NCBI RefSeq assembly: GCF_002831665.1
Contig: NZ_CP025118.1
Span: 3,038,001 to 3,102,000 of the forward strand
DNA from: Lacinutrix sp. Bg11-31
GTDB taxonomy: Bacteria > Bacteroidota > Bacteroidia > Flavobacteriales > Flavobacteriaceae
Direction: 5' to 3'
DNA length: 64,000 nt
Within the stretch, counting starts at the first letter, position 1; each line of letters starts with the position of its first letter. Both the position numbers and the translations under genes were made by a program. Below, piece by piece: positions 37,479 through 46,395 of the stretch. Under the pieces are notes generated by a model. The model was given only the letters and a program-made list of their open reading frames with translations. It had not been told where the DNA came from and searched no databases.

Positions 37479-37856
37479 ATGACAGTTTTCGATCAAATAT
37501 TTTATTTTTTATTCTCTCGTTATAAACAGAGTTATAAGCAAAAGGCAAATACTATTGCCTTGTTTTACATTTCAGCATTGCAAATTGCATTAGCCTTTTT
37601 GTTAGGTTGTTTTTTTGCTGCCTTTTTAAGTAAGTTACATGTAGATTCTATGTCTAGCGATAAAGCTTGGACACTTTTTGTAATGCTAGCAATAGCTATT
37701 CATTTTAAAAACTGGATTAGCTATAATGGCAATACTAGAAAAGTTATGAATGCAAAGCTTAATAAAAAGAAATCGCGTAAGTTTCATATGTCTATGCTTA
37801 TAGCACTCCCTTTTATTTGCCTTGGAATGGGATTAATTCTTCTTCAAGCAATATAA
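37479..37856 (+). CDS. Small membrane protein, three predicted helices, function unknown
   Basis: The 125 residues contain hydrophobic helices at about 26-50, 63-78 and 103-124, separated by a basic loop (NAKLNKKKSRKFHMS). I do not recognise the family. The gene lies between two terminators, so it is transcribed alone. The start 11 bases after the upstream terminator leaves little room for a promoter outside that hairpin. An inner-membrane position is likely. Confidence 0.7.
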   Translation: MTVFDQIFYFLFSRYKQSYKQKANTIALFYISALQIALAFLLGCFFAAFLSKLHVDSMSSDKAWTLFVMLAIAIHFKNWISYNGNTRKVMNAKLNKKKSRKFHMSMLIALPFICLGMGLILLQAI

Positions 37857-37878
37857 ACCCAATTTAGTTTTATAATAC

Positions 37879-37906
37879 AAGCCCACTCATCGAGTGGGCT
37901 TTTTTA
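37879..37906 (+). terminator. Terminator after the small membrane protein gene
   Basis: AAGCCCACTC pairs with GAGTGGGCTT over a 3-base loop, then a T run. The following 196 bases to 38102 hold no gene I can support. Confidence 0.9.
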
Positions 37907-38102
37907 GTTTATATACCCAAGATTACCGATAATGGATTCAAAAATGCTTGTGATATAATGATGCTATGTTCATTTAGATGTTTACCTAATATTTGCTGTG
38001 TGAAAATGCTTAATACAATGCTCTTTAAAATTAATTAGTAAAAGAGGGTAACAAAACGGCAGCTATTATTATCTAAAACTATAGAAACAAATTAAAACTA
38101 AA

Positions 38103-39890
38103 ATGATGAACAATTTAAAAAACACGATTAAGCTATTTGTTGTTGCATTAGTATGCGCTTTGTCGTTTACTTCTAACGCACAACAATTAGAAAATGAAAC
38201 AAATTATTTTCAACTATCGCCTAGAATAGGTTACGATTTCCCATCGTACAATAACAACACACCATATATTGATTATAAAGGTGGATTAGATTTAGGTCTC
38301 TCTTTAGACTATTACTGGAACACCTTTGGTTTGGGTTTCGACTTCGATTACATTAAAAATAAACCAGAAAGCACGTATCCAACAGATAATTTGTACGATC
38401 CAAGTGGGCCTACATTATTGACCAATTTTAATTTAACCGAGGACAATATTTCAAGACTATTTTTTGGTATAGGACCAAATGTCCAGTTTAGAAGTAATTC
38501 TAGGAAATTTAAAACCGAAATTAACACACGCTTTGGAATAGCTTCAATAAAAGGAGGTAGAACTTATCTACAAAGTACAACACCTGTAATTCCGTTAAAT
38601 TTTCACGCTGGATATAAAGACTCTGGTGTATTCACTTTTAAAGGTCAAGTCCGTTTTACTTATTTTTTAAGCGATAATTTTGGGATAAACGCTGGAGCAT
38701 ATTACATGCGTCACTTTGGAGCAAAAGAATTATTTGATACTCCATTGGGTGTTTCGGCTGGATATATCCCAATAGTTGATGGAAATTCAGCAAATGGAGG
38801 ACCATCAAGCGATCTAGATTTTAACAACGCTCAACTTAGAGAAAAACCATGCGATTGCGATATTTCTTCAGTAGGAGTATTTGCAGGAATTACTTATAAA
38901 TTTAGTAAAAAGGTGAAGGAAGATGTTTGCGAAGTTTGTGGTGAAGACCATATGCCAAGATGTTGCGCAACTTGTGGTTGTGGAGTAACAGTTACAGCAA
39001 GAGACAAATATACAAGTGAAACATTACCACTTACAGATGTTGTATTAACAGATTTAAACGGAAATATTGTGCAATCTGGTATAACAAACTCTTATGGAGT
39101 AGTCGTTTTTAACGATGTAGCCGAAGCAGATTATATTGTAAAAGGAAAATTATACGATGTTTCATTAGAAGAAACATCAATTACTAAAGACGAGTTTAAA
39201 GCTTGTAAAAAAGATGGTAATAGTATACAAAAGGTAATTGAGTATGGCGATTTAAACTTCGTATTAAAAGGAAATGTGGTAGAATGTAATACAGATAAAG
39301 GTATTCAAGGTGTAGATGTAGTATTAAAAAACACTGTTAATCCTGGACAAAAAAACACACTATCTGATGCTAAAGGCGATTTTATTTTTCATCTAAAACA
39401 AGCTTCAATATTTTTATTAAAAGGAAATAAAAACGGATATTTCTCTAATGAAGTTTCAATAACTACAAATGATTACGATAGAAATAAGTCACTATTTATA
39501 GATTTCGAAATGTGTGTAAACCCATGTGGTCAAGCGATTAAGTTAGATAATATTATTTTCAACTTAGACAAATGGGATATTCTTCCAGCTGCACGTCCAG
39601 ACTTAGATTACGTTGTAAAACTAATGCAAGATAACCCAACAATAAGTGTAGAAATGTCTTCTCATACAGATTCTCGTGGAAGCAACCCTTATAACCAAAC
39701 GCTATCTCAAAAGAGAGCAGAATCTACCATAAATTATTTAATGACAAAAGGAATCTCTAGAGCGCGTTTAATTGCACGTGGAGCAGGAGAGACAGAATTA
39801 TTAAACCAATGTGCAGATGGTGCAACATGTGCAGAAAACGAGCACACAATAAACCGTAGAACAGAATTTAAAGTTATCTGTCCTCAATAA
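38103..39890 (+). CDS. OmpA-family outer-membrane protein with a Cys-rich linker and carboxypeptidase-regulatory-like domains
   Basis: A signal peptide (about 1-26) leads to an N-terminal beta-barrel-like region (about 30-270). A short Cys-rich stretch follows (CDCD near 250, then VCEVCGEDHMPRCCATCGCG near 278-297). Two carboxypeptidase-regulatory-like sandwiches (about 298-375 and 390-470) precede an OmpA peptidoglycan-binding domain (about 485-595, with SSHTDSRGSNPYNQTLSQKR). It probably tethers the outer membrane to peptidoglycan. The cysteine cluster is unusual at this site and could bind metal or form disulfides. Two adjacent ATGs start the gene. A long hairpin terminator follows. It is first in a run of envelope genes. 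Confidence 0.88.
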   Translation: MMNNLKNTIKLFVVALVCALSFTSNAQQLENETNYFQLSPRIGYDFPSYNNNTPYIDYKGGLDLGLSLDYYWNTFGLGFDFDYIKNKPESTYPTDNLYDPSGPTLLTNFNLTEDNISRLFFGIGPNVQFRSNSRKFKTEINTRFGIASIKGGRTYLQSTTPVIPLNFHAGYKDSGVFTFKGQVRFTYFLSDNFGINAGAYYMRHFGAKELFDTPLGVSAGYIPIVDGNSANGGPSSDLDFNNAQLREKPCDCDISSVGVFAGITYKFSKKVKEDVCEVCGEDHMPRCCATCGCGVTVTARDKYTSETLPLTDVVLTDLNGNIVQSGITNSYGVVVFNDVAEADYIVKGKLYDVSLEETSITKDEFKACKKDGNSIQKVIEYGDLNFVLKGNVVECNTDKGIQGVDVVLKNTVNPGQKNTLSDAKGDFIFHLKQASIFLLKGNKNGYFSNEVSITTNDYDRNKSLFIDFEMCVNPCGQAIKLDNIIFNLDKWDILPAARPDLDYVVKLMQDNPTISVEMSSHTDSRGSNPYNQTLSQKRAESTINYLMTKGISRARLIARGAGETELLNQCADGATCAENEHTINRRTEFKVICPQ

Positions 39891-39924
39891 CTTAAAAGTA
39901 TAAAAGAGGCTATTAATCAATGCC

Positions 39925-39976
39925 AAGCCAAGGCGGACTTATTTCATATTCTTAATGAAGTCTTGGCTTATTTTTT
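39925..39976 (+). terminator. Terminator after the large OmpA gene
   Basis: AAGCCAA (39925-39931) pairs with TTGGCTT (39963-39969), with an inner GACTT/AAGTC stem, followed by six T. Confidence 0.7.
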
Positions 39977-39977
39977 A

Positions 39978-40091
39978 AAATAAAATAAATATAACAAAAA
40001 TGAACCGAGCTTAAAATCATGATTAATCTTAATTACAGACTTAAGTAGCGAACACATTTTTTCAAATAAAATAAATATAACAAAAATGAAC
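39978..40091 (+). repeat. 28-bp direct repeat that includes a start-codon region
   Basis: The same 28 bases, ending ATAACAAAAATGAAC, occur at 39978-40005 and 40064-40091. The second copy supplies the start of the lipoprotein gene (ATG 40086). After the first copy the ATG opens only a 4-codon frame (MNRA, stop). It looks like a tandem duplication of the gene's own leader. Confidence 0.75.
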
Positions 40092-41189
40092 ACAAAAAAT
40101 ATAATATTGAAAAATCAGGATTTAAAATCTCTGTTTTTCGCAGGACTAAAATTAATAGTAATAACACTAGTATTCTCAATATCTTTTTCGTGTAGTGATG
40201 AAGGTTGTGAGTATGATGATATTATAAATCAAGTAATACCTCCAGGATGCGCATTAGAAGCAGATTTAAACTTATCTACAGGAATAGATGCAAATGGAAA
40301 TGTTATTGCGGCTGCTTTTGGAGCAGTAGATCCATTTTGGAAAATAATAAATCAACCACCACTTTATCAAGGATCACCAGGAAACCCTTGTACCAGTAGT
40401 GCAGTTGGAACTTTTACAGGAGAAACTTACTCGATGAATTTTGGTCAAGCCCCAAATGCTTGGGTAAATCAATCTGGAGCAGCAACATTGGCACCTTTCG
40501 ACTTAGGACCAAATGGAAGTTTTGGTTGTAATAATGCAATTAATGGAAATGGAACACAAGTACCTTATGTTTTTGAACGTTCATTTTGTGTTTTAGAAGA
40601 TACAAATGTAGATTTTAATTTTACTTTTAAAGGCGACGACCAAGTCCGTTTTGAATTAATTAAAAATGAACCATTTAGTCTTATTAGTACTAGTACAACT
40701 TATGTTTGGAGTCCAAATACAGGAATTCAAACATGGACAGCTACTAATTTACCTTTATCGGTTGGTAGTTATAGTATTAGAGGCGAATTAGTAAACACTG
40801 GAGCAATTATTTTAGGTTTTTCTTTTTTAGGAAACATGACAACCACTAATGGAGATGAAGCTATTTCTAATAATACTTTAGGTTGTTGCGAAAATAATAC
40901 TATTAGTGTGCTAAACATTCTAGAACAAGATTGCGATAGAGTATTTAATAATAGTACAGATGCATTTGGAGATTCTTGGAGTTTTAGTTTGTTAGACAGT
41001 ACAGGTTCATTAATTAGAACAGGAACAACAGATATTAATGGAAACCTTTTCTTTTCAGGCTTACCAGACGGGACTTATACAATACAAATTGTTAATCAAA
41101 CCGGTTGGAATCAAACAATTACAACAGAAACAGTAAATATTGCAAATAATTCTGTCCAATTAGTAGAATTTTATAGCTGTAATAATTAG
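40086..41189 (+). CDS. Lipoprotein with a C-terminal Cna-B/SdrD-like domain, function unknown
   Basis: The long N-terminus ends in a hydrophobic stretch with a lipobox-type Cys at residue 36 (SISFSC). The body (about 60-265) is a secreted beta-rich region with paired cysteines (GNPCTSS, GCNN, SFCVLED) and a carbohydrate-binding or fibro-slime look (DDQVRFELI). It resembles PA14/fibro-slime proteins only loosely. The final about 85 residues form a Cna-B/SdrD-like sandwich (DINGNLFFSGLPDGTYTIQI). The protein is probably surface-exposed. Its leader is partly duplicated just upstream. It lies 46 bases before the lipocalin-like gene and may share a transcript with it. No function can be assigned. 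Confidence 0.72.
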   Translation: MNTKNIILKNQDLKSLFFAGLKLIVITLVFSISFSCSDEGCEYDDIINQVIPPGCALEADLNLSTGIDANGNVIAAAFGAVDPFWKIINQPPLYQGSPGNPCTSSAVGTFTGETYSMNFGQAPNAWVNQSGAATLAPFDLGPNGSFGCNNAINGNGTQVPYVFERSFCVLEDTNVDFNFTFKGDDQVRFELIKNEPFSLISTSTTYVWSPNTGIQTWTATNLPLSVGSYSIRGELVNTGAIILGFSFLGNMTTTNGDEAISNNTLGCCENNTISVLNILEQDCDRVFNNSTDAFGDSWSFSLLDSTGSLIRTGTTDINGNLFFSGLPDGTYTIQIVNQTGWNQTITTETVNIANNSVQLVEFYSCNN

Positions 41190-41235
41190 TCTAATAGAAC
41201 TCAAGATTAATTTTGAGTTTCTTAAAATAAAAACA

Positions 41236-41709
41236 ATGAAAAACATAATAACACTTTGCCTTCTAGTATTAATCGTTTTTTCCTGCGGAAGCACAAAAAC
41301 AGAAAGACAATCTAAAAGAGTAATAAAAGGAAATTGGGTACTTAACCAGGTCACGCATAATGAAAAAGGAGATTATAATATTTCTTTATTAAACGATGCA
41401 AATCAAGACTGTTTTGAAGGTAGTAACTGGCAGTTTATACCAAATAACAATTCGGGTAATTATAGCTTAAGTTCTGGAAATTGTGATAACCTACAAAGGT
41501 TTTTTATTTTCACAATTAAAGAAATAGATCCAACAACTGGGCTTTATAACTTTCTCTTAAAACCAACGAATAATAAGCGTAAAAGCGAAACCAATCATGG
41601 TTTTAGAATAAAACTTACACAACTATCTGAAACCAACATGCAATGGCAACAAACTGTTAGTGTAGATGGAAAACCATTTACGCTTAATATGAATTTTACA
41701 AAACAATAA
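41236..41709 (+). CDS. Lipocalin-like lipoprotein, copy A
   Basis: The lipoprotein signal has Cys at residue 17 (IVFSC). The mature part starts with IKGNWVLNQV, a lipocalin-like entry strand, and has a central Cys pair (DCFEGSNWQFIPNNNSGNY, then GNCDN) and the ending WQQTVSVDGKPFTLNMNF. The 157 residues equal copy B at 58169-58642, with about 60% identity by eye. Both copies are followed directly by a glycine-zipper OmpA lipoprotein gene. The protein probably binds a small hydrophobic ligand at the envelope. The ligand is unknown. Confidence 0.82.
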   Translation: MKNIITLCLLVLIVFSCGSTKTERQSKRVIKGNWVLNQVTHNEKGDYNISLLNDANQDCFEGSNWQFIPNNNSGNYSLSSGNCDNLQRFFIFTIKEIDPTTGLYNFLLKPTNNKRKSETNHGFRIKLTQLSETNMQWQQTVSVDGKPFTLNMNFTKQ

Positions 41710-41795
41710 ACAAATTAAATGAGCACGCTAAAAAGTTAGTCATTTAAAAGAAATGGTTAATAGAAAATAGCATGTAAATTAAAAAATATATAGAG

Positions 41796-42494
41796 ATGAA
41801 AACAATACTAAACAAAATAACAGTAGCATTAATAATGCTAGTAATAACAATCAATTTTTCTAGTTGCAACGCTACTAAAAATGCAAATAACAAACAAAAA
41901 GGATCGGTAATTGGAGCCGCAGGAGGAGCTGTGCTTGGTGGTGTTCTGGGAAATAATTTAGGTAAAGGAGGAAAGGGAACCGAAGGCGCCTTAATTGGTG
42001 GTGTTTTAGGTACAGGAATCGGTTTGCTTTTAGGAAATAGAATGGATAAGCAAGCGCAACAAATAGAATCGGAAATTCCAGGTGCAAAAGTAGAGCGTAT
42101 TGAAGATAACATAATTATAACTTTCGATGAGAATAGTGGTGTTTATTTTGCAACTGCAGACAAGTTTTTAAATGTAAAATCGCAAGAAACACTAGATAAG
42201 TTAGCAAGAGTTATTAAAGAATATCCAGACACTTATATTTTTGTAGAAGGCCATACAGACAATGTAGGTTCTGCAGCTTCAAATTTAAAACTTTCACAAG
42301 AACGTGCCAATTCTGTAACGCGTTATTTAGATTATAATAAAGGAATAGATAGAGGTAGAATTACAACAAGTTGGTTTGGAGAAACGCAACCTGTTTACGA
42401 TAATTCATCTTCTTATGGAAGAGAAAAAAACAGACGTGTAAACATTACAATTAAGCCTAACGAAAAAATGATTCAAGACTCTAGAAATAACTAA
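41796..42494 (+). CDS. Glycine-zipper OmpA lipoprotein (YiaD-like), copy A
   Basis: The lipobox Cys is residue 24 (NFSSC). A glycine-zipper segment (about 37-80, VIGAAGGAVLGGVLGNNLG) is followed by an OmpA peptidoglycan-binding domain (about 110-225, VEGHTDNVGSAASNLKLSQE; ends REKNRRVNITI). The arrangement is that of YiaD/Pal-like lipoproteins linking outer membrane and peptidoglycan. It follows the lipocalin-like gene by 86 bases. A close paralogue in the same gene order is at 57456-58163. Confidence 0.9.
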   Translation: MKTILNKITVALIMLVITINFSSCNATKNANNKQKGSVIGAAGGAVLGGVLGNNLGKGGKGTEGALIGGVLGTGIGLLLGNRMDKQAQQIESEIPGAKVERIEDNIIITFDENSGVYFATADKFLNVKSQETLDKLARVIKEYPDTYIFVEGHTDNVGSAASNLKLSQERANSVTRYLDYNKGIDRGRITTSWFGETQPVYDNSSSYGREKNRRVNITIKPNEKMIQDSRNN

Positions 42495-42569
42495 CAAGAA
42501 AACTAGATACTGTATTAACATGTAAAATCTTACCTTAGTATTCTAACTATTAATTAAACTAATATTAAA

Positions 42570-43136
42570 ATGAAAAATCTAGCATCAAAATCACTTTTTA
42601 TAATATGTATTGCACTGGCAGTATTACTTTTTAAAGAATGTGAAGCAAATAAGAATAGCGATTGTAATTACGAAGATCCAACCGGATTAATAACACAAGT
42701 TGAAGCAGAATTAAAAGAAGAAACTTTTAAAAAGAAAGAAATGCTTAAAAACAATGTCTTATTGCAAGTGTTAAATAATGATTTGGATAATCAAGATGCA
42801 ATTATGCAACTAGAAATACGTAAGCAACAGTTGGCTGCTGCGAATATTCCAGTTGGTGGAGAGAATCGAGAAGTATGGTTCGATTTAGAAAACCTTGAAA
42901 ACTATATTAATTATGTAAAAACAAAATCTACAGAATTAGGTTATGAAAACTTAGGTTTAAGAGTATATTTTGCAGCGAAAGAAGATGGTAATGTAAAGAC
43001 AACAGTGTTTTTTGCACCAACTTATAGAGAAGGTGTAAGAGGTGCTGAAGATGATCAAAACACAGTTGGGATAGATAGATTGAATTTCGGAAATAGCGGA
43101 ATGCCAGCTTTCGAACATACATCTGGAGGAAACTAA
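42570..43136 (+). CDS. Unknown protein opening a LytS/LytTR operon
   Basis: A single hydrophobic N-terminal segment (about 8-21) precedes a Cys pair (KECEANKNSDC). The mature part has a charged helix (EAELKEETFKKKEMLKNN) and an alpha/beta region (VWFDLENLENYINYVKTKS, then LGLRVYFAAKE). I do not recognise the family, though related flavobacterial proteins share the VWFDLE and LRVYF blocks. Gene position is the main clue: it lies one base before the multi-helix membrane protein and upstream of a kinase and regulator. It could be an envelope input or an output of that pathway. Confidence 0.75.
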   Translation: MKNLASKSLFIICIALAVLLFKECEANKNSDCNYEDPTGLITQVEAELKEETFKKKEMLKNNVLLQVLNNDLDNQDAIMQLEIRKQQLAAANIPVGGENREVWFDLENLENYINYVKTKSTELGYENLGLRVYFAAKEDGNVKTTVFFAPTYREGVRGAEDDQNTVGIDRLNFGNSGMPAFEHTSGGN

Positions 43137-43137
43137 A

Positions 43138-43767
43138 ATGATGATTTATTTTAAAATAGCACTTATTATTGTTCAATTAACGGCACTTATTTTTGCTGTT
43201 AATTATTGGGATAGTTACAAAAACACTAATCAACGCTATTTTTTGTTTTTAATAATATTTTCTACCATAATAGATCAAGGAGCATTATTACTTAGTATGT
43301 GTTTAGAGTATAGAATTAATTTTTTATATAATATCCTAATAATAGTTTTAGGGTACTTTTATTTATACTGGTTTAATAAAATTATTAATAATAAAAAACT
43401 AATTAAACTGCTTGTTGTTTTATTTAGTTTTTCAACGATACTTTCTTTAGTATTCTTACACTTTTATGATGATTTCTTCACTTATTTACTAACCATTGAA
43501 ACTATAGTAATTTTAATTTGTTCGGTATTATGTTTTACGGAGTTAATTAAGGATAATAAGGTCGTTAACTATTATAAGTCACAGAGATTTTGGATAGTCG
43601 TAGGACTATTAGTTTTTTATATTGGCTTTTTGCCATTGCATTTACTCATGTCCATTATTAAAGCTAATACTGTGGAATACCAATCTGCAATACTAATATT
43701 AAATGTAATTTTATATGGATGTTATTGTTATAGTTTTGTTGTTAGTAAATTTAAAATAGATGAGTAA
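43138..43767 (+). CDS. Multi-helix membrane protein, probable sensor partner of the kinase
   Basis: The 209 residues are almost all hydrophobic, with six to seven predicted helices (about 5-21, 33-51, 59-75, 83-101, 107-127, 143-163 and 178-198) joined by short loops. There is no enzyme motif. The gene starts one base after the unknown opening gene and overlaps the histidine kinase gene by 8 bases, so the proteins are translationally coupled. LytS-type kinases often carry 5-7 sensor helices in the same chain. Here they seem to be encoded separately. The sensor role is inferred. Confidence 0.78.
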   Translation: MMIYFKIALIIVQLTALIFAVNYWDSYKNTNQRYFLFLIIFSTIIDQGALLLSMCLEYRINFLYNILIIVLGYFYLYWFNKIINNKKLIKLLVVLFSFSTILSLVFLHFYDDFFTYLLTIETIVILICSVLCFTELIKDNKVVNYYKSQRFWIVVGLLVFYIGFLPLHLLMSIIKANTVEYQSAILILNVILYGCYCYSFVVSKFKIDE

Positions 43768-44566
43768 AGATTTAGATTCAGTATTGTTTATTCTTTTTGC
43801 AATTGCACTACTTGTAATTGGTGCAGTTGTATTCCTATTTATAACTTTCAATAACCGAAAAAATGAACTGCTACAAGAACAATTAGAAACTAAACTTAAG
43901 AATCAAAAACGGCAACATAATCTAGAATTAAATGCTTTACGAGCACAAATGAATCCGCATTTTGTTCATAATTCGCTTAATGCAATTCAATATTATATTC
44001 AGTTAAATGAGGTAGAAAAAAGTGAAGATTATCTCGCTAAATTTTCAAAATTAATGCGATTGTTTTTCGAGTATTCAAGAAAACAAAATATCTCTTTAGA
44101 GAACGAATTAAAATTATTAAACAACTATCTCGAAATTGAAAAATTACGGTTCGAAGATAGCCTAGAGTACACCGTTGACGTCGATTTAAAATTGGATACC
44201 GAATATTTACTTTTACCTCCAATGATTTTACAGCCTATTTTAGAGAATGCTATAAATCATGGGATATTTCATAAAAAAGGAAAAGGAACTCTAGAGCTTA
44301 AGTTTGTTTACATAAACAATAATAGCTTTAAAGTAGAGGTGGTAGATAATGGTATAGGTGTAAATAAAGCTCGTGAGCTGTCTAAAAACAAAAAGCAAAC
44401 CCATACAGAACATTCTAGTTTTGTACTCGAAGAACGTTTAACTCTATTAAAAGAAAGTAACAATTGGGATATCGACTTTACCATTTTAGATCGCTCAGAA
44501 CACGAAGAAAACCAAACTGGAACAAGAGTAGTTTTAGTATTTAAAGACACCGAAAATGACCATTAA
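43760..44566 (+). CDS. LytS-type sensor histidine kinase
   Basis: One membrane helix (about 9-30) and a short coiled coil (33-60) lead to a His_kinase domain (PF06580 type). The phospho-acceptor is His67 in MNPHFVHNSLNAIQYYI. The ATP-binding part includes LPPMILQPILENAINHGIFH near residue 154 and the G box VVDNGIGVNK near 194. At 268 residues it is short because the sensor helices are absent. It overlaps the upstream membrane gene by 8 bases and the LytTR regulator gene by 11, so the three are made together. It presumably phosphorylates that regulator. Confidence 0.93.
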   Translation: MSKDLDSVLFILFAIALLVIGAVVFLFITFNNRKNELLQEQLETKLKNQKRQHNLELNALRAQMNPHFVHNSLNAIQYYIQLNEVEKSEDYLAKFSKLMRLFFEYSRKQNISLENELKLLNNYLEIEKLRFEDSLEYTVDVDLKLDTEYLLLPPMILQPILENAINHGIFHKKGKGTLELKFVYINNNSFKVEVVDNGIGVNKARELSKNKKQTHTEHSSFVLEERLTLLKESNNWDIDFTILDRSEHEENQTGTRVVLVFKDTENDH

Positions 44567-45299
44567 AACCATATTAGTAGACGATGAGCGCAAAGCTATA
44601 GCTATTTTAAAAAATAAGTTAGAACGCTTATGTCCAGATATAGAAATTATAGCAGAAACCCAAAACCCTAAAGAAGGTATAGACTTAATAAAGGAACTGA
44701 AACCAGATTTAGTTTTTATGGATATTGCAATGCCAGAGTTAAGTGGTTTCGATGTTTTAAAACAGTTTGAGAAACCAGATTTCGAAATAATTTTTGCTAC
44801 TGCTTTCGATAATTATGCTATAGAAGCCATAAAGCATTGTGCTATTGGTTATCTAGTAAAACCAGTAGATAATAACGATTTGGTGGAAGCTGTTAATAAT
44901 GCAAAACATAATATTGAAGAGAAAACGGCACTAATAAAAAACAAGCAGTTAATAGAAAACTTAGGAGTACAAACGTTTCAAAAAAAGAAAATAATTGTGC
45001 CAAGCATAGAAGGTTTGGAGTTTGTTAAAATAGAAGATGTTATTCATTGCGAAGGAGAAACAGGCTATACCAAAATTCATTTAAGAAACGGTAAACCATT
45101 GTTAAGTTCTAATAGTATTGGGCATTTTAGTAAAATGCTTGAGAATAATGATTTTTACCTCGTCCATAAATCACACTTAATAAACTTAAGTTACATAGAG
45201 AAATATCTAAACGAAGGTTATGTAGTTTTAAGTGGGAATACTAAAATTCCAGTATCACGAAATCGTAGGCAACAATTTTTAGAACAATTAAAAAAATAG
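44556..45299 (+). CDS. LytTR-family response regulator
   Basis: The receiver domain (about 4-120) has the acid pair DD at residues 9-10, the phospho-acceptor Asp56 in LVFMDIAMPE and the conserved Lys in YLVKPVDNND near 106. The LytTR DNA-binding domain (about 145-245) has VKIEDVIHCEGETGYTKIHL and FYLVHKSHLINLSYIEKY. The 247 residues are typical. It overlaps the kinase gene by 11 bases and ends the operon. LytTR regulators bind short direct repeats; no site was identified here. Targets could be the envelope genes just upstream, but nothing in the sequence proves that. Confidence 0.95.
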   Translation: MTIKTILVDDERKAIAILKNKLERLCPDIEIIAETQNPKEGIDLIKELKPDLVFMDIAMPELSGFDVLKQFEKPDFEIIFATAFDNYAIEAIKHCAIGYLVKPVDNNDLVEAVNNAKHNIEEKTALIKNKQLIENLGVQTFQKKKIIVPSIEGLEFVKIEDVIHCEGETGYTKIHLRNGKPLLSSNSIGHFSKMLENNDFYLVHKSHLINLSYIEKYLNEGYVVLSGNTKIPVSRNRRQQFLEQLKK

Positions 45300-45381
45300 C
45301 ATAAAAACTTGATTTTCAATTAATTAATTATTAATTTTATGTAATTGATTGATAGCGGTATAATTTAAATTCATTAATATT

Positions 45382-45878
45382 ATGAAAAAAATCACTATTG
45401 CTTTACTTATTTTTTTCGTCTTTTAGCAGTCACGCTCAATTTCAAATTGATGTTCCCGAGACTTGGGAAACGGATGTGTGGTTTGGTACAGAATGGGCTT
45501 TTGCATCAATAGTTACTTACACGTTTAATACAGATTGCTTACCCAACCGAAAGGGTTACCCAAAATTACTTCTTTAACAGTTGGGTAAATGTATCAAGAG
45601 ATAGAAGAACATATCCAACATGTGCTACATTATCAATTGAAGGTTTTAATGCAGATAATATAAAAGTAATGCCAAATCCAACATCAGAAACTATTAAGAT
45701 TAATGCTAATTTTGGAAGTGAATTTAGAACTTCAGTTTTAGATTTAAATGGAAGAGTATTACTTTCAAATATAAAAGGAAAAACAATTAATGTGTCTCAG
45801 TTTGCGGATGGTATTTATCTTTTAATCATTCAAAATAATGACAAAAAAATAACAAAACGCATAGTTGTAAAAAAATAA
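45382..45878 (+). pseudogene. Frameshifted remnant of a small T9SS cargo gene
   Basis: ATG 45382 opens a signal peptide (MKKITIALLIFF) that runs into TAG at 45424. One frame over, the reading continues as SSHAQFQIDVPETWETDVWF to about 45540. A second shift near 45538-45545 leads into YFFNSWVNVSRDRRTYPTC, then a complete T9SS sorting tail from 45669 (VMPNPTSETIKINAN to the end). At least two frameshifts are needed, the first in a 7-T run. The pieces join into one small exported protein of about 165 residues. Either it is a decayed gene or the base calls have two errors. Confidence 0.8.
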
Positions 45879-45929
45879 AGCTAAATTATTTTATGCAAAA
45901 ATTTAGCATATCCTTAACAAATTATAATA

Positions 45930-45937
45930 TAACTTTG
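45930..45937 (+). promoter_or_regulatory. -7 promoter box for the small exported protein
   Basis: TAACTTTG, 21 bases before ATG 45959. It favours that ATG over an in-frame one at 45893. Confidence 0.5.
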
Positions 45938-45958
45938 TACTACAATTTAAGTATTAAC

Positions 45959-46303
45959 ATGGCAAAGTTTAAGTATATAGTTATAGCTCTTCTATTGGGC
46001 TTGTCTACTTTCTTTTTTACAGAAAGCGAGACTACTATTGCTATAAAAAACACCTTGCCGCAAAACACAGTGCAAACTAGTACTGGTTTTAATACTCAAG
46101 GTATAATTGTAAATTCTCAAATAGATTTTACGGTCAACCTTTCTCAAGAAGATAATGTTCCATTTTTTAAACAATTAGGTTTAATAAATGCAGTTTACAA
46201 AGAACAGCAAGAGAATTACTTGGTGTATGAGAAAACGAGTAAACTTATTGATGTTAGCTTAACTACAAAACAAATTATTTTCCCATTTCATTGGTTTACG
46301 TAA
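45959..46303 (+). CDS. Small exported or membrane-anchored protein, function unknown
   Basis: I place the start at 45959 (MAKFKYIVIALLLGLSTFFF), because a promoter box lies just before it. The frame itself reaches back to 45893. The 114 residues have one N-terminal hydrophobic segment and a polar remainder with no cysteine. I do not recognise the family. It lies alone between the T9SS pseudogene and another unknown gene, all on the plus strand. Confidence 0.65.
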   Translation: MAKFKYIVIALLLGLSTFFFTESETTIAIKNTLPQNTVQTSTGFNTQGIIVNSQIDFTVNLSQEDNVPFFKQLGLINAVYKEQQENYLVYEKTSKLIDVSLTTKQIIFPFHWFT

Positions 46304-46395
46304 ACGCAACAGTTTTTTAAAACTATTGCAATACTAATCTTTTACGTAAAGATTTGGTGTTGATTTACTATACTTTCAATCAAAAAATTACAACA

